Assembly (NCBI RefSeq): GCF_019511605.1
Contig: NZ_JAEUAV010000015.1
Coordinates: 62,001-126,000, forward strand
Source of the DNA: Paraburkholderia phenoliruptrix
Lineage (GTDB): Bacteria > Pseudomonadota > Gammaproteobacteria > Burkholderiales > Burkholderiaceae
Direction of reading: 5' to 3'
Length of the DNA: 64,000 bases
In this document: piece by piece, positions 8,626 to 19,162 of the stretch
How the letters are laid out: every line of letters begins with the position of its first letter
How positions within the stretch are numbered: the first letter of the stretch is position 1
Notes under the pieces: model-generated
Told to the model about the DNA's origin: nothing
What the model saw: the letters and a program-made list of their open reading frames with translations, nothing else
Database searches by the model: none
Translations under genes and position numbers: made by a program

Positions 8626-9696
8626 TTAATGCAATACGAGCTTCAGGGCGGCGAGCAACTGGGCGTTTTCGTCGGGAGAACCAACGGTCAACCGCACGCA
8701 ATTGGCCAGCAATGGATGCATTTTACTCACGTTTTTGATCAAAACCCGCGCCGTGAGCAGGGTTTCAAACAGAATGGAGGCGTCGGGCACGCGCACCAGC
8801 AGGAAGTTGCCGGCGCTCGGAAACACTTCGGCGCCCGGCAGTTCAGCCACAGCCGCTGCCAGTTTCGCACGTTCTTCGCGCAATTTCTCCGCCTGCGAGT
8901 CGAGCACGTCGACGTGATCCAGCAGGAAATCCGCCGCCGCCTGCGTCAGCACGTTGGTGTTGTACGGCGGGCGCACCTTGTCCAGTTCCGTGAGCCACGC
9001 GGGCTTGCCGACCAGATAGCCGAGGCGGATGCCGGCGAGGCCGAGCTTCGAGACCGTGCGCATCACCACCACGTTGTCGAACGCGTCGGCGCGCGGCAGC
9101 CAGCTTTGCTGCGCGAACGGCTGATAAGCCTCGTCGATTACCACAAGGCTCTTCGTCGCGGCGGCGATGATGCGCTCCATGTCCGAGTCGTCGAACAAGG
9201 TGCCGGTCGGGTTGTTCGGGTATGCCAGATAGATGACCGCGGGTTCGTGCTCCGCGATTGCGGCGAGCATGGCGGCGGTGTCGAGCGTGAAATCGGCGTT
9301 CAGCGGCACGCCGACGAATTCGAGATTCGCGAGCTTCGCCGACATCTGGTACATGACGAAACCCGGCACCGGCGCGAGCACCTTGGCCCCCGGCTTCGCG
9401 CACGCGATAGACAGCATGCTGATGATCTCGTCCGAGCCGTTGCCGAGCAGCACGTCGCAACCGGCCGGCACGCCCATCACGCGCTTGATCTTGTCGATGA
9501 GCGCTTCCGGGCGCGGCGCCGGGTAACGGTTCAGCGCGACGCCGGCCAGATGCTCGCCGAGATGCGCAGCCAGCACGGGGGGCAGCGGAAACGGATTTTC
9601 CATCGCGTCGAGCTTGATGTAGCCCGTGGCGTCCGCTACGGGATAGCTCGTCATCGCGAGCACGTCTTGGCGAATGATGTCTTGAGGTGTCGTCAT
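8626..9696 (-). CDS. hisC: Histidinol-phosphate aminotransferase HisC
   Basis: PLP-dependent class I/II aminotransferase converting imidazole acetol phosphate to histidinol phosphate. 356 residues. Visible motifs are LGNGSDEIISML (cofactor phosphate loop), LAYPNNPTGTLF (substrate/PLP binding), VVIDEAY, and the PLP lysine in TVSKLGLAGIRLGY. The gene stands between hisD and hisB in the same orientation, which favours the biosynthetic HisC over a broad-range paralogue. Confidence 0.97.
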   Translation of the reverse strand: MTTPQDIIRQDVLAMTSYPVADATGYIKLDAMENPFPLPPVLAAHLGEHLAGVALNRYPAPRPEALIDKIKRVMGVPAGCDVLLGNGSDEIISMLSIACAKPGAKVLAPVPGFVMYQMSAKLANLEFVGVPLNADFTLDTAAMLAAIAEHEPAVIYLAYPNNPTGTLFDDSDMERIIAAATKSLVVIDEAYQPFAQQSWLPRADAFDNVVVMRTVSKLGLAGIRLGYLVGKPAWLTELDKVRPPYNTNVLTQAAADFLLDHVDVLDSQAEKLREERAKLAAAVAELPGAEVFPSAGNFLLVRVPDASILFETLLTARVLIKNVSKMHPLLANCVRLTVGSPDENAQLLAALKLVLH

Positions 9697-9848
9697 AATT
9701 CAGTCGGCCGGTGCCGCGCGCACGGTGCCCCCGTCGGGAGCATGGAACGCTTCGGACATGCCTCGTTGCGCGGCAGGACTGCCGCGCCGGGTTGGTCTGT
9801 GTTGTCGTTATCGTCGGGCGCCCCTGCTGCGCGGCCGCGCTGCGCCGC

Positions 9849-11171
9849 TCAGCTACCTTGGCGCATCCGGTATTCCGCGCTGCGGGCGTGCGCCGGCAAG
9901 CCTTCGCCGTAAGCCAGCTCGGCAGCGATCTCGCCGAGCGTTTGCGCGCCTTCCGCGCTCACCTCGATCAGACTCGAGCGCTTGAAGAAATCATAGACCC
10001 CGAGCGGCGACGAAAACCGTGCGGTGCGCGACGTAGGCAGAACATGGTTCGGCCCGGCGCAATAGTCGCCGAGACTCTCGCTCGTGTAGCGGCCAAGGAA
10101 AATCGCGCCCGCATGGCGGATGAGTTGCCCCCACTGATGCGGCTCGAGCGCCGAAATTTCCAGGTGCTCGGGCGCAATGTCGTTGGCAATCGCGCAGGCT
10201 TCGGCCATGTCGCGCACCTTGACGAGCGCGCCGCGCCCTTCCAGCGACGCCTGGATCACGTCGCGGCGCGGCATGGTGGGCAGCAATTCGTCGATGGCGT
10301 CCTGCACGCGGCCAATGAACGCGTCGTCCGGACACAGCAGAATGGACTGCGCGAGTTCGTCGTGCTCGGCCTGCGAGAACAGGTCCATTGCAACCCAGCG
10401 GGGATCAGTCGTGCCGTCGCACAGCACCAGAATTTCAGACGGCCCGGCAATCATGTCGATGCCCACCGTGCCGAATACGCGGCGCTTGGCCGACGCTACA
10501 AAAGCATTGCCCGGGCCGCAGATTTTGTCGACCGCGGGCACGGTTTCGGTGCCGTACGCGAGCGCGGCCACGGCTTGCGCGCCGCCGATGGTAAACACGC
10601 GGTCCACGCCGCCGAGCAAGGCAGCCGCCAGCACCAGCGGATTTTTCACGCCGTCAGGTGTCGGCACGACCATGACGATTTCGCGCACGCCCGCCACGCG
10701 CGCCGGAATCGCATTCATCAGCACCGACGACGGATACGCCGCCTTGCCGCCCGGCACGTAGATGCCCGCGCGGTCTAGCGGCGTCACCTTCTGGCCGAGC
10801 ACCGTGCCGTCGGCTTCCGTGTATTGCCAGCTATGGCTGCCGCATTCGATCTTCTGCTTCTCGTGGTAGCCGCGCACGCGCGCTGCCGCGGCTTCGAGCG
10901 AGGCCCGGCGCTTCGGCTCCAGGCCTTCGAGCGCCGCTTCCAGTTCCGCAATCGGCAACTCCAGCGCCGCGACGTTCTGTGCGTTCAGCCGGTCGAAGCG
11001 GTTCGTGTACTCGAGCACCGCCGCGTCGCCGCGCGCCTTCACGTCGCTCAGAATCTGCGCGACTGAGCGCTCGATTGCTTCGTCTTCGCTCGCCTCGAAC
11101 GCGAGCACCGCGTGCAGCGACTTCCGGAAGTCTGAAGCGGCAGAATCGAGTTTGCGAATCTTGATAGACAT
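9849..11171 (-). CDS. hisD: Histidinol dehydrogenase HisD
   Basis: Zinc enzyme doing the last two NAD-dependent oxidations of histidinol to histidine. 440 residues, normal length. Motifs visible: YVPGGKAAYPSSVLMN, KICGPGNAFVASAKR, GIDMIAGPSEILVL and SQAEHDELAQ with the catalytic and zinc-binding His/Glu residues; a late EHLEIS completes the metal site. It follows hisG by about 60 bp and is separated from hisC by 152 bp. Confidence 0.98.
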   Translation of the reverse strand: MSIKIRKLDSAASDFRKSLHAVLAFEASEDEAIERSVAQILSDVKARGDAAVLEYTNRFDRLNAQNVAALELPIAELEAALEGLEPKRRASLEAAAARVRGYHEKQKIECGSHSWQYTEADGTVLGQKVTPLDRAGIYVPGGKAAYPSSVLMNAIPARVAGVREIVMVVPTPDGVKNPLVLAAALLGGVDRVFTIGGAQAVAALAYGTETVPAVDKICGPGNAFVASAKRRVFGTVGIDMIAGPSEILVLCDGTTDPRWVAMDLFSQAEHDELAQSILLCPDDAFIGRVQDAIDELLPTMPRRDVIQASLEGRGALVKVRDMAEACAIANDIAPEHLEISALEPHQWGQLIRHAGAIFLGRYTSESLGDYCAGPNHVLPTSRTARFSSPLGVYDFFKRSSLIEVSAEGAQTLGEIAAELAYGEGLPAHARSAEYRMRQGS

Positions 11172-11231
11172 ACGGGTATCCGTTTCGGTAAGGCGCGCTT
11201 TAAGGCAAGCTCAGACTGGTTCCATCCAGTG

Positions 11232-11926
11232 TCAGGCGGCGGCAAGGCCGGCTCTGGTTGCGCGTTCGAACGCGTCGAGAATCGGCCGCAACGCCGCGCG
11301 CTTGAGCTTCAGCGCTGCCTGGTTCACAACGAGGCGTGACGAAATCTGCATGATTTCCTCCACCTCTAGGAGATTGTTCGCGCGCAGGGTATTGCCCGAG
11401 CTCACCAGGTCGACGATCGCATCCGCCAGGCCGACGAGCGGCGCCAGTTCCATCGAACCGTACAGCTTGATCAGGTCCACGTGCACGCCCTTGGCCGCAA
11501 AATGCTCACGCGCCGTCTCCACGTATTTGGTCGCGACGCGCAAGCGGGCGCCCTGGCGCACCGCGTTCGCATAGTCGAAACCCGCGGCCACCGCGACCGA
11601 CATGCGGCAGCGCGCGATGTCCAGATCCACCGGCTGATACAGGCCGCTGCCGCCGTGTTCGAGCAGCACGTCCTTGCCCGCCACGCCGAAGTCGGCCGCG
11701 CCGTACTCCACATAGGTCGGCACGTCGGTCGCGCGCACGATGATCACGCGCAGATTCGCGTCGGTGGTCGGCAGGATCAGCTTGCGCGAGCTTTCCGGAT
11801 CTTCGGCCACTTCGATACCGGCCGCGGCGAGAAGCGGCAACGTTTCCTCAAAGATACGCCCCTTCGACAAAGCCAGCGTGAGCGGCGCGCTCACTGCCGC
11901 AGAGCTCGAGGTTTGCGGCGTCGCGC

Positions 11927-11930
<4 letters not shown>
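11232..11930 (-). CDS. hisG: ATP phosphoribosyltransferase, short-form HisG
   Basis: Commits ATP and PRPP to histidine synthesis. The 232-residue protein contains the catalytic domains (LTLALSKGRIFEETLP, YVEYGAADFGVAGKD, APLVGLADAIVDLVSSGNTL) but lacks the C-terminal ACT-like regulatory domain of the long form. Short HisG enzymes need the HisRS-like subunit HisZ for activity and feedback control; no hisZ is in this window. The ATG at 11930 overlaps the murA stop (ATGA), which sets the start although an open frame continues far upstream. About 20 Ser/Thr/Ala-rich residues precede the conserved core. Confidence 0.95.
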
Positions 11931-13189
<1,259 letters not shown>

Positions 13190-13300
13190 GCCTGTCTGTT
13201 CCTGATCGACCCGGCCCTGAGCCGGGACTGCTTCAATTGTGTTCGGCGCGCCGCTGCCGGCGTCGCGCCCTTCCTGAGTAATTCGCACTAAATTTCCAGA

Positions 13301-13540
13301 TTACGCGTTCTGCCATTCGGCGGGCGTCAGCGTTTTCATGCTGAGCGCGTGAATTTCCTCGCGCATGCGGTCGCCGAGCGCCGCGTACACGAGTTGATGA
13401 CGCTGAATCAGCCGCTTGCCCTCGAAGCTCGGCGAAACGATGGTCGCAAAGAAATGCTGACCGTCGCCTTCGACTTCGAGATGCTGGCAGGCGAGTCCAG
13501 CAGCGATGTATTGCTTGACCTGTTCGGGAGTCGGCAACAT
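13301..13540 (-). CDS. BolA-family protein, IbaG-like
   Basis: 79-residue BolA/IbaG fold protein. BolA-type proteins bind monothiol glutaredoxins and Fe-S clusters; IbaG is the short form often found next to murA and the mla genes. Visible features are VKQYIAAGLACQHLEVEGDGQHF, whose Cys/His side chains fall in the cluster-binding loop, and the later KRLIQRHQLVYAAL segment with the conserved His. It lies 15 bp after the permease gene and about 110 bp before murA. Confidence 0.92.
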   Translation of the reverse strand: MLPTPEQVKQYIAAGLACQHLEVEGDGQHFFATIVSPSFEGKRLIQRHQLVYAALGDRMREEIHALSMKTLTPAEWQNA

Positions 13541-13555
13541 GAGAGAAGCTCCTCG

Positions 13556-14320
13556 TCAGTGGCGCAGCTTGTAGCCGGACGCGAGCATGCGCATCGCCAC
13601 CACGGCCAGCACCACGAAGAAACCGGCGACAATCGCAAGGCTCTCGAGCGGATTGATATCCGACATCCCGAAGAAACCGTAGCGAAAGCCGTCGATCATG
13701 TAGAAAAAGGGATTGAGCCGCGACACCTCGCGCCACACCGGCGGCAGCGTATGCGTCGAGTAGAACACGCCCGAGAGAAACGTGAGCGGCATGATCAGGA
13801 AATTCTGGAACGCGGCAAGCTGGTCGAACTTTTCGGCCCAGATGCCCGCGATCAGACCGAGCGTGCCGAGAATCGCCGCGCCGCAAATCGCAAACAGAAT
13901 GATGTAGAGCGGCGCCGTGAAGCTGACCGGCACGAACCAGATCGTCACGATGAATACCCCGAAGCCGACCGCGAGACCGCGCGCGACCGCCGCGAGCACG
14001 TAGGCAGCGAACATCTCGTAGTGCGAAAGCGGCGGCAGCAGCACGAACACCAGATTTCCGGTGATTTTCGACTGGATCAGCGACGACGAACTGTTCGCGA
14101 ACGCATTCTGCAATACGCTCATCATCACGAGGCCCGGCACGAGGAAGCTCGTATATTCGACGCCTGGATAAACCTGCACGTGGTTGCGCAGCGCGTGGCC
14201 GAAAATGGTGAGATACAGCAGCGCCGTGATGATGGGCGCAAGCACCGTCTGGAACGACACCTTCCAGAAGCGCAGTATTTCCTTGTAGAACAGCGTGCCG
14301 AAACCGCTATAGCCGCTCAT
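13556..14320 (-). CDS. ABC-2 type exporter permease (YadH/DrrB-like)
   Basis: 254-residue membrane subunit of an ABC exporter. Six hydrophobic segments, the N-terminal amphipathic stretch GFGTLFYKEILRFWKVSFQT, and the ABC-2 signature late in the protein (LTFLSGVFYSTHTLPP, LNPFFYMIDGFRYGFFG) are visible. The ATG at 14320 overlaps the ATPase stop by four bases and fits the family N-terminus. Substrate unknown. E. coli YadG/YadH is the closest familiar pair; a lipid or cell-envelope substrate would suit the position between mla genes and murA, but that is inference. Confidence 0.93.
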   Translation of the reverse strand: MSGYSGFGTLFYKEILRFWKVSFQTVLAPIITALLYLTIFGHALRNHVQVYPGVEYTSFLVPGLVMMSVLQNAFANSSSSLIQSKITGNLVFVLLPPLSHYEMFAAYVLAAVARGLAVGFGVFIVTIWFVPVSFTAPLYIILFAICGAAILGTLGLIAGIWAEKFDQLAAFQNFLIMPLTFLSGVFYSTHTLPPVWREVSRLNPFFYMIDGFRYGFFGMSDINPLESLAIVAGFFVVLAVVAMRMLASGYKLRH

Positions 14321-15249
14321 GCGAGTCCCTCGATCACTTCCGGACCGTTCATGATCTGAACGAATACGTCTTCGAGGTCGGCCTTGCGGACCTCGATTTC
14401 CTCGAACGTGCAGCCTGCCGCACGGCATTGCGCGAGAATTTTCTCGACGTCGTCGTAGCTTGCGAGGCGCAGCAGATGCTGGCGGCTATTGCCGTTGCCC
14501 GCGCCGCCTTCCGCTTCCAGCGGCCGCAGTTCGGCGGGCAGAACGCCCTGCGCGAAGCGCACGAATAGCTGCATGCCGGCAAAGCGTTGCAGCAGCGTGC
14601 TCGTGCGATCGAGCGCCACTACCTCGCCGCGACGCAGCATCGCGATGCGGTCGCACAGCGACTCCGCCTCTTCCAGATAGTGCGTGGTCAGCACGATGGT
14701 ATGCCCTTCGCGATTCAGACGCGAAATGAACTTCCACAGCGTCTGGCGCAGCTCGACGTCGACACCGGCGGTCGGCTCGTCCAGCACGATGACGGGCGGG
14801 CGGTGCACCAGCGCCTGCGCGACCAGCACGCGGCGCTTCATGCCACCCGACAGCGCGCGCATGTTGGCGTCGGCTTTGTCCGTGAGATCGAGGTTGGCCA
14901 TGATCTCGTCGATCCACGCGTCGTTGTTGCGCAACCCGTAGTAGCCCGACTGAATGCGCAAGGTTTCACGCACGGTGAAGAACGGATCGAACACGAGCTC
15001 CTGCGGCACCACGCCCAACGCGCGACGGGCTGCGCGAAAGTCGTCCACCACGTCGTGGCCGCGCACGGCAATGCTGCCTTCGTCCGCGCGCGCGAGGCCC
15101 GCGAGAATGCTGATGAGCGTTGTCTTGCCCGCGCCGTTCGGACCGAGCAGCCCGAAGAACTCGCCTTCTTCTACCGTGAGGCTGACGCCCTTGAGCGCCT
15201 GCAAGTCCTTGTAGCGCTTCTTGACGTTACGAATTTCGATGGCTGACAT
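14317..15249 (-). CDS. ABC exporter ATP-binding protein (YadG/DrrA-like)
   Basis: 310-residue ATPase partner of the downstream permease. Walker A is GPNGAGKTT, the signature LSGGMKRRV, Walker B VIVLDEPTAGVD, and the switch His is in TTHYLEEAE. A C-terminal extension of about 80 residues follows the nucleotide-binding domain, as in DrrA-type exporters. The gene begins after a 290-bp gap that carries a possible promoter, so this pair may start a new transcript within the long minus-strand line. Confidence 0.95.
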   Translation of the reverse strand: MSAIEIRNVKKRYKDLQALKGVSLTVEEGEFFGLLGPNGAGKTTLISILAGLARADEGSIAVRGHDVVDDFRAARRALGVVPQELVFDPFFTVRETLRIQSGYYGLRNNDAWIDEIMANLDLTDKADANMRALSGGMKRRVLVAQALVHRPPVIVLDEPTAGVDVELRQTLWKFISRLNREGHTIVLTTHYLEEAESLCDRIAMLRRGEVVALDRTSTLLQRFAGMQLFVRFAQGVLPAELRPLEAEGGAGNGNSRQHLLRLASYDDVEKILAQCRAAGCTFEEIEVRKADLEDVFVQIMNGPEVIEGLA

Positions 15250-15367
15250 GACAGTGCGCCACGTGCGTCGCGGCGCTTAAAAGAGCCCTGGGCGGGCGCA
15301 CAAATGCTGGAAAGAAACGGAGTTGAGGCGAGTCGGGTGGCCCGAACCATGCCCCAAAAAACGGTTG

Positions 15368-15373
15368 ATTATA
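15368..15373 (-). promoter_or_regulatory. Candidate -10 box upstream of the ABC exporter genes
   Basis: A perfect TATAAT on the minus strand lies about 120 bp before the ATPase start, inside the 290-bp gap after mlaB. The -35 region at 17-bp spacing is poor (GATAGG). The surrounding CCCTATAAT resembles the candidate box upstream of mlaF. Apart from this box the gap 15250-15539 shows no gene or strong hairpin. Confidence 0.35.
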
Positions 15374-15539
15374 GGGCAAAACCTGACGGCCCTATCTCAG
15401 GTGGGGGGATTGGAGGTCGTGCGATCAGCGCGCCGGGCTGCGCCAACACAATGCCGGCGTCAACCTGGCGACGCACTGTTTGGCAGCACCGGGTAGCAAC
15501 AGAAGTGCCGACAGAAACGCCAGCCAGGTGCGGGCTTGC

Positions 15540-15851
15540 TCAGCCCTGGCTCGCGCCATCACCGGCGCCGGCGATCAGCGTGTCCACGCCGTAGGCATGC
15601 GCGAGGCTCGCCAACCCGGCCGGCAGATTGTGAACTTCGAACGCGCCGCCGCGCGCCTCGCCGGCCCGCCGCCACGCGAGTAGCACAGCGAGCGCCGACG
15701 AATCGAACTGCGTGAGCGGCGCGCAGTCGACGCCGCGCGCGCCTGCGGCGATCCGCTCGAGACCCGCCGCGAGCGCGGCGCTCGCGCTCGCGTGGGTCAG
15801 CGTCGTGCCGCTCGTGAAGCGATTGGCGACCGGGCTCAGCACTTCGCTCAC
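15540..15851 (-). CDS. mlaB: STAS-domain protein MlaB
   Basis: Small cytoplasmic subunit of the MlaFEDB phospholipid transporter; it binds and stabilises the MlaF ATPase. 103 residues from a GTG at 15851 that overlaps the mlaC stop in a GTGA junction. The STAS core is visible as GVDCAPLTQFDSSALAVLLAWRR cut by the usual Asp-Ser-Ser motif, and a late LAHAYGVDTLI helix/strand. The short length and position at the end of mlaFEDAC support the call. Confidence 0.9.
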   Translation of the reverse strand: MSEVLSPVANRFTSGTTLTHASASAALAAGLERIAAGARGVDCAPLTQFDSSALAVLLAWRRAGEARGGAFEVHNLPAGLASLAHAYGVDTLIAGAGDGASQG

Positions 15852-16480
15852 GACTGCTTGCCTGCGGCGAGTTGCTGGTTGCGCTGCGTGAGGAACTGGA
15901 TCAGTCCGTCGACGCCCTTCTGCTGGATCTGCTCGTTGAACTGCTGCTGGTAAGCCTGGATCAGCCACGCGCCGAGCACGTTGATGTCATACACGCGCCA
16001 GCCTTGCGGCGTCTTATAAAGACGATAGTCGAGCTCGATCGGCGAACCGTTGTTCATGACCACCGAACGCACCACCGTGTCGGTATCGTCCGGGTTCATG
16101 CGGAACGGCTTGTACTGGATCTGCTGGTCGCGCACCTGTGCGAGCGCGCCCGAATACGTGCGGATCAGCAGCATCTTGAACTGCTCGACCACCTGCGATT
16201 GCTGCTCGGGCGTCGCGCTGCGCCAGTTGCGGCCCATCGCCAGTTGCGTGGTGCGGCGAAAGTCCGTGTACGGCAGGATCTTTTCGTTGACGAGACGCGT
16301 GATATGCGAAATGTCGCCCTGCTGGATCGACTTGTCGGCGCGCACAGCGTCGATCACCTGGGCGGTGACCGTCTTGACGAGCACGTCCGGTGCGCTGCTG
16401 TCCACAGCTTGTGCCGACGCTGCGGCGCTCATGAACGAGAACAGCGCGGCAAACAACGGAAAGAGGAAGAATTTTTTCAT
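15848..16480 (-). CDS. mlaC: Periplasmic phospholipid carrier MlaC
   Basis: Soluble shuttle that carries phospholipid between the outer-membrane MlaA complex and the inner-membrane MlaFEDB complex. 210 residues. The ATG at 16480 gives a clean signal peptide (MKKFFLFPLFAALFSF, cleavage near ASAQA). The mature part has the Tol-Ttg2/MlaC pattern: ILPYTDFRRTTQLAMGRNWR, EQFKMLLIRTYSGAL and the C-terminal GWRVYDINVLGAWLIQAY. It overlaps mlaB by four bases. Confidence 0.96.
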   Translation of the reverse strand: MKKFFLFPLFAALFSFMSAAASAQAVDSSAPDVLVKTVTAQVIDAVRADKSIQQGDISHITRLVNEKILPYTDFRRTTQLAMGRNWRSATPEQQSQVVEQFKMLLIRTYSGALAQVRDQQIQYKPFRMNPDDTDTVVRSVVMNNGSPIELDYRLYKTPQGWRVYDINVLGAWLIQAYQQQFNEQIQQKGVDGLIQFLTQRNQQLAAGKQS

Positions 16481-16618
16481 ATCGAGCCTTACAAAAAATA
16501 GTGCAACCGTTTGAGCGGACATTAACACGCGAGTTCAGCGGCAATCCATGCGCAAACTGCGAGAGTCGTATCGATCTGTTACGGCCGCACCGCCTGCGTC
16601 AACGCACGCCAACGCACC

Positions 16619-17722
16619 TCAACGCAGCTTGAACGACGGAAAATTAAAGCGCGAGGGCGGCACCAGTTGCCCCGCCGGGATTTGCGTGGTCTCCGGACCG
16701 CCGTTGATGTCGAGCGGCGGTGTCTCCGCGCTGCCCGACGCGTTTTGCGGCGCCGCTGCGCTGTTGGCGCCGCCGTTGGTCCCGTTATTGGCCGCGCCGT
16801 TAGCCGCGTTTTCCGCCGCCGCGGCGCCCGAAGCCGCCTGCGGCGCCGTGGCGGCGCTCGCGCCGGAAGCGGCCCCCGCCTTCGCGGCAGCACTGCCCGT
16901 TCCCGCCGCTCCCGCGGTTCCCGTCACTGCGCCAGCCGGCGCGCCGGCGGCCGTGCCGTCGACGTCGTCGTACTTGGGCAGCGGCGCTTCATCGCCGTAA
17001 TTCGGCAGCGCCTGCGACTGCTTGCCGTCCGACAGCAGATACTGGCGGCGCTGCAAGTACGCATTACGCACGAACGAATACTTGTCGAGCGCGGCGCCTT
17101 CCAGCACGTCGCTCGCACTCAGCAGGTTCGCGCGCGTGTTGACGATGTTCAGACCATACAGCGCCCAGCTCAAGCCTGCCGGATCGACATAGCTGAGCGG
17201 GTTGACATAGTAATTGCCGATCGAGCCGACCGCGTCGCGCACGGTGCTCGGGCCAAACAGCGGCAGGACCAGATACGGCCCCGCCGGCACGCCGTAGTGG
17301 CCGAGCGTCAGCCCGAGGTCGTTGTCGTGCTTGGGCAGCTTGGCGAGCGTCGCCACGTCGAACAGGCCGCCGACCCCGAAGACCGTGTTGATCACGATCC
17401 GCATGATGTCCTGAACGCCGTCGGTAATCTTCAACTGCAGCAGGTTGTTGGCCGCAATATAGACGTCGCCGATATTCGAGAAGAAGTTCGTCACGCTGTC
17501 GCGCACCGGCTGCGGCGTGATGAACACGTAGCCCTTGGCGACCGGCTTCAGCGCGTACTGGTCGAGTTTGTCGTTGACGGTGAAGATGGTGCGGTTGAGC
17601 CCCTCGAGCGGATCGCCCTTGGTCGGCGTTTGCACCGTGGTGCAACCCGCGAGCGCCGCGGCCGCAACGGCCAGTCTGGCCACCCGGAAGACGCGCGCGC
17701 CTCCGGCCTGTAAGGTCTGCAT
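16619..17722 (-). CDS. mlaA: Outer-membrane lipoprotein MlaA (VacJ) with a long low-complexity tail
   Basis: Removes mislocalised phospholipid from the outer leaflet of the outer membrane and passes it to MlaC. Signal peptide with lipobox LAGC (Cys27). The core carries GDPLEGLNRTIFTVND, FFSNIGDVYIAANNLLQ and the glycine-rich GHYGVPAGPYLVLPLFGPS. The family core ends near residue 255; the last ~110 residues are Ala/Gly/Asn/Pro-rich and look disordered, ending in a short hydrophobic-basic patch. In E. coli this gene is apart from mlaFEDCB; here it lies between mlaD and mlaC. Confidence 0.96.
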   Translation of the reverse strand: MQTLQAGGARVFRVARLAVAAAALAGCTTVQTPTKGDPLEGLNRTIFTVNDKLDQYALKPVAKGYVFITPQPVRDSVTNFFSNIGDVYIAANNLLQLKITDGVQDIMRIVINTVFGVGGLFDVATLAKLPKHDNDLGLTLGHYGVPAGPYLVLPLFGPSTVRDAVGSIGNYYVNPLSYVDPAGLSWALYGLNIVNTRANLLSASDVLEGAALDKYSFVRNAYLQRRQYLLSDGKQSQALPNYGDEAPLPKYDDVDGTAAGAPAGAVTGTAGAAGTGSAAAKAGAASGASAATAPQAASGAAAAENAANGAANNGTNGGANSAAAPQNASGSAETPPLDINGGPETTQIPAGQLVPPSRFNFPSFKLR

Positions 17723-17733
17723 TGTTGTTCTCC

Positions 17734-18288
17734 TTATTGACCGGCCGAGCCGGAAGCGGGCACCGCCGCCGTGGGCGCCGCCGCGGGTGCTGCCGCCGGT
17801 GCCGCCGGCGCGGTGCCCGGCCTGGATGCGCCCGAATCGGCCGCTTTGCTGTAGAGGAACTGTCCGATCAGGTTTTCCAGCACGATTGCCGATTGGGTCA
17901 TGGAAATCGTGTCGCCGGCCTTGAGCATTTCGGAATCGCCGCCCGGCTCGAGCCCGATGTATTGCTCGCCGAGCAGCCCCGAAGTCAGAATCTTTGCCGA
18001 CGTGTCTTTCGGAAACTGGTATTGCCTGTCGATGTCGATGGTGACGAGCGCCTGATAGGCATTGCTGTCGAAACCTATCGAGGCGACCCGGCCGACCGTC
18101 ACGCCCGCGCTCTTGACAGGCGCGCGCGCCTTCAATCCGCCGATATTGTCGAACTTCAGCTTGACCGGATAGGTCGCCTGGAACGACAGCGAACTCATGT
18201 TGCCGGCCTTCAGCGCGAGAAACAGCAACGCCACGAAACCCAACACCACGAACAGGCCGACCCAGAAGTCGAGAGCAGTCTTTTTCAT
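17734..18288 (-). CDS. mlaD: MCE-domain periplasmic subunit MlaD
   Basis: Inner-membrane-anchored MCE protein that forms the hexameric ring of the MlaFEDB transporter. 184 residues: one N-terminal membrane helix (LDFWVGLFVVLGFVALLFLA), then the MCE domain with the conserved VKSAGVTVGRVASI and LLGEQYIGLEPG. The tail after about residue 155 is Ala/Pro-rich. The ATG at 18288 was preferred to one two codons earlier because the GGGA upstream is better spaced. Confidence 0.95.
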   Translation of the reverse strand: MKKTALDFWVGLFVVLGFVALLFLALKAGNMSSLSFQATYPVKLKFDNIGGLKARAPVKSAGVTVGRVASIGFDSNAYQALVTIDIDRQYQFPKDTSAKILTSGLLGEQYIGLEPGGDSEMLKAGDTISMTQSAIVLENLIGQFLYSKAADSGASRPGTAPAAPAAAPAAAPTAAVPASGSAGQ

Positions 18289-18382
18289 TGTCATCCCAAA
18301 GTGAATCCGCCGCGCCGTCGTCGCCTCGCCGTGGTTGCGCCGCGCGCGCCCAGCGCGGCAGCGTCCGGCAGGCAACACAGTC

Positions 18383-19162
18383 TTAGCTGAACATCAGCGC
18401 GGTCAGCAGAAAATCGAGGCCGAGCACCGCGAGCGACGCGTACACGACCGTTTTGGTCGTGGCGCGCGACACGCCTTCCGGCGTGGGCCGCGCTTCATAG
18501 CCCTGGAAGAGCGCCACGAACGTCACGGCAAGGCCGAACACCACGCTTTTGACGACGCCCGCGCCCACGTCGCGCCAGACATCCACGCCGCCTTGCATTT
18601 GCGACCAGAACGCGCCGGCGTCCACGCCGATCAGCAGCACGCCGACCACGTAGCCGCCCAGCACGCCGACCGCGCTGAAGATCGCGGCGAGAATCGGCAT
18701 GGAAATGATCCCGGCCCACAGACGCGGCGCCACCACGACCTTGACCGGGTCCACCGCCATCATTTCCATCGCGGTCAATTGCTCGCCGGCCTTCATCAGG
18801 CCAATTTCGGCGGTCAGCGAGGTGCCAGCGCGCCCGGCGAACAGCAGCGCCGTGACCACCGGCCCGAGTTCGCGCACGAGCGACAGCGCGACGAGCAGCC
18901 CGAGCGCCTGCTCGGAGCCGTAGCGGTTCAGCGTGTAATAACCTTGCAAACCAAGCACGAAGCCGACGAACAGCCCCGACACCGCAATGATCACGAGCGA
19001 ATAATTACCCACGAAGTGGATCTGCTTCGTGACAAGGCGCGGACGGCGCAGCAGCGCGAAGAATTCGAACAACAGCCGGAAGAAGAAGCGCGTGGCGTAG
19101 CCGGCCGTTCCGAGGCCCTCGAGCACCGAGCGGCCGACTGTGCTGATCAACGAGCCGATCAT
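18383..19162 (-). CDS. mlaE: Phospholipid transporter permease MlaE
   Basis: Membrane subunit of the Mla ABC transporter. 259 residues with the MlaE/YrbE family hallmarks: GLFVGFVLGLQGYYTLNRYG, LVRELGPVVTALLFAGRAG and SLTAEIGLMKAGEQLTAMEM, the last being the coupling-helix region. About five hydrophobic segments. Its start overlaps the mlaF stop by four bases; mlaD follows after about 95 bp. Confidence 0.97.
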   Translation of the reverse strand: MIGSLISTVGRSVLEGLGTAGYATRFFFRLLFEFFALLRRPRLVTKQIHFVGNYSLVIIAVSGLFVGFVLGLQGYYTLNRYGSEQALGLLVALSLVRELGPVVTALLFAGRAGTSLTAEIGLMKAGEQLTAMEMMAVDPVKVVVAPRLWAGIISMPILAAIFSAVGVLGGYVVGVLLIGVDAGAFWSQMQGGVDVWRDVGAGVVKSVVFGLAVTFVALFQGYEARPTPEGVSRATTKTVVYASLAVLGLDFLLTALMFS

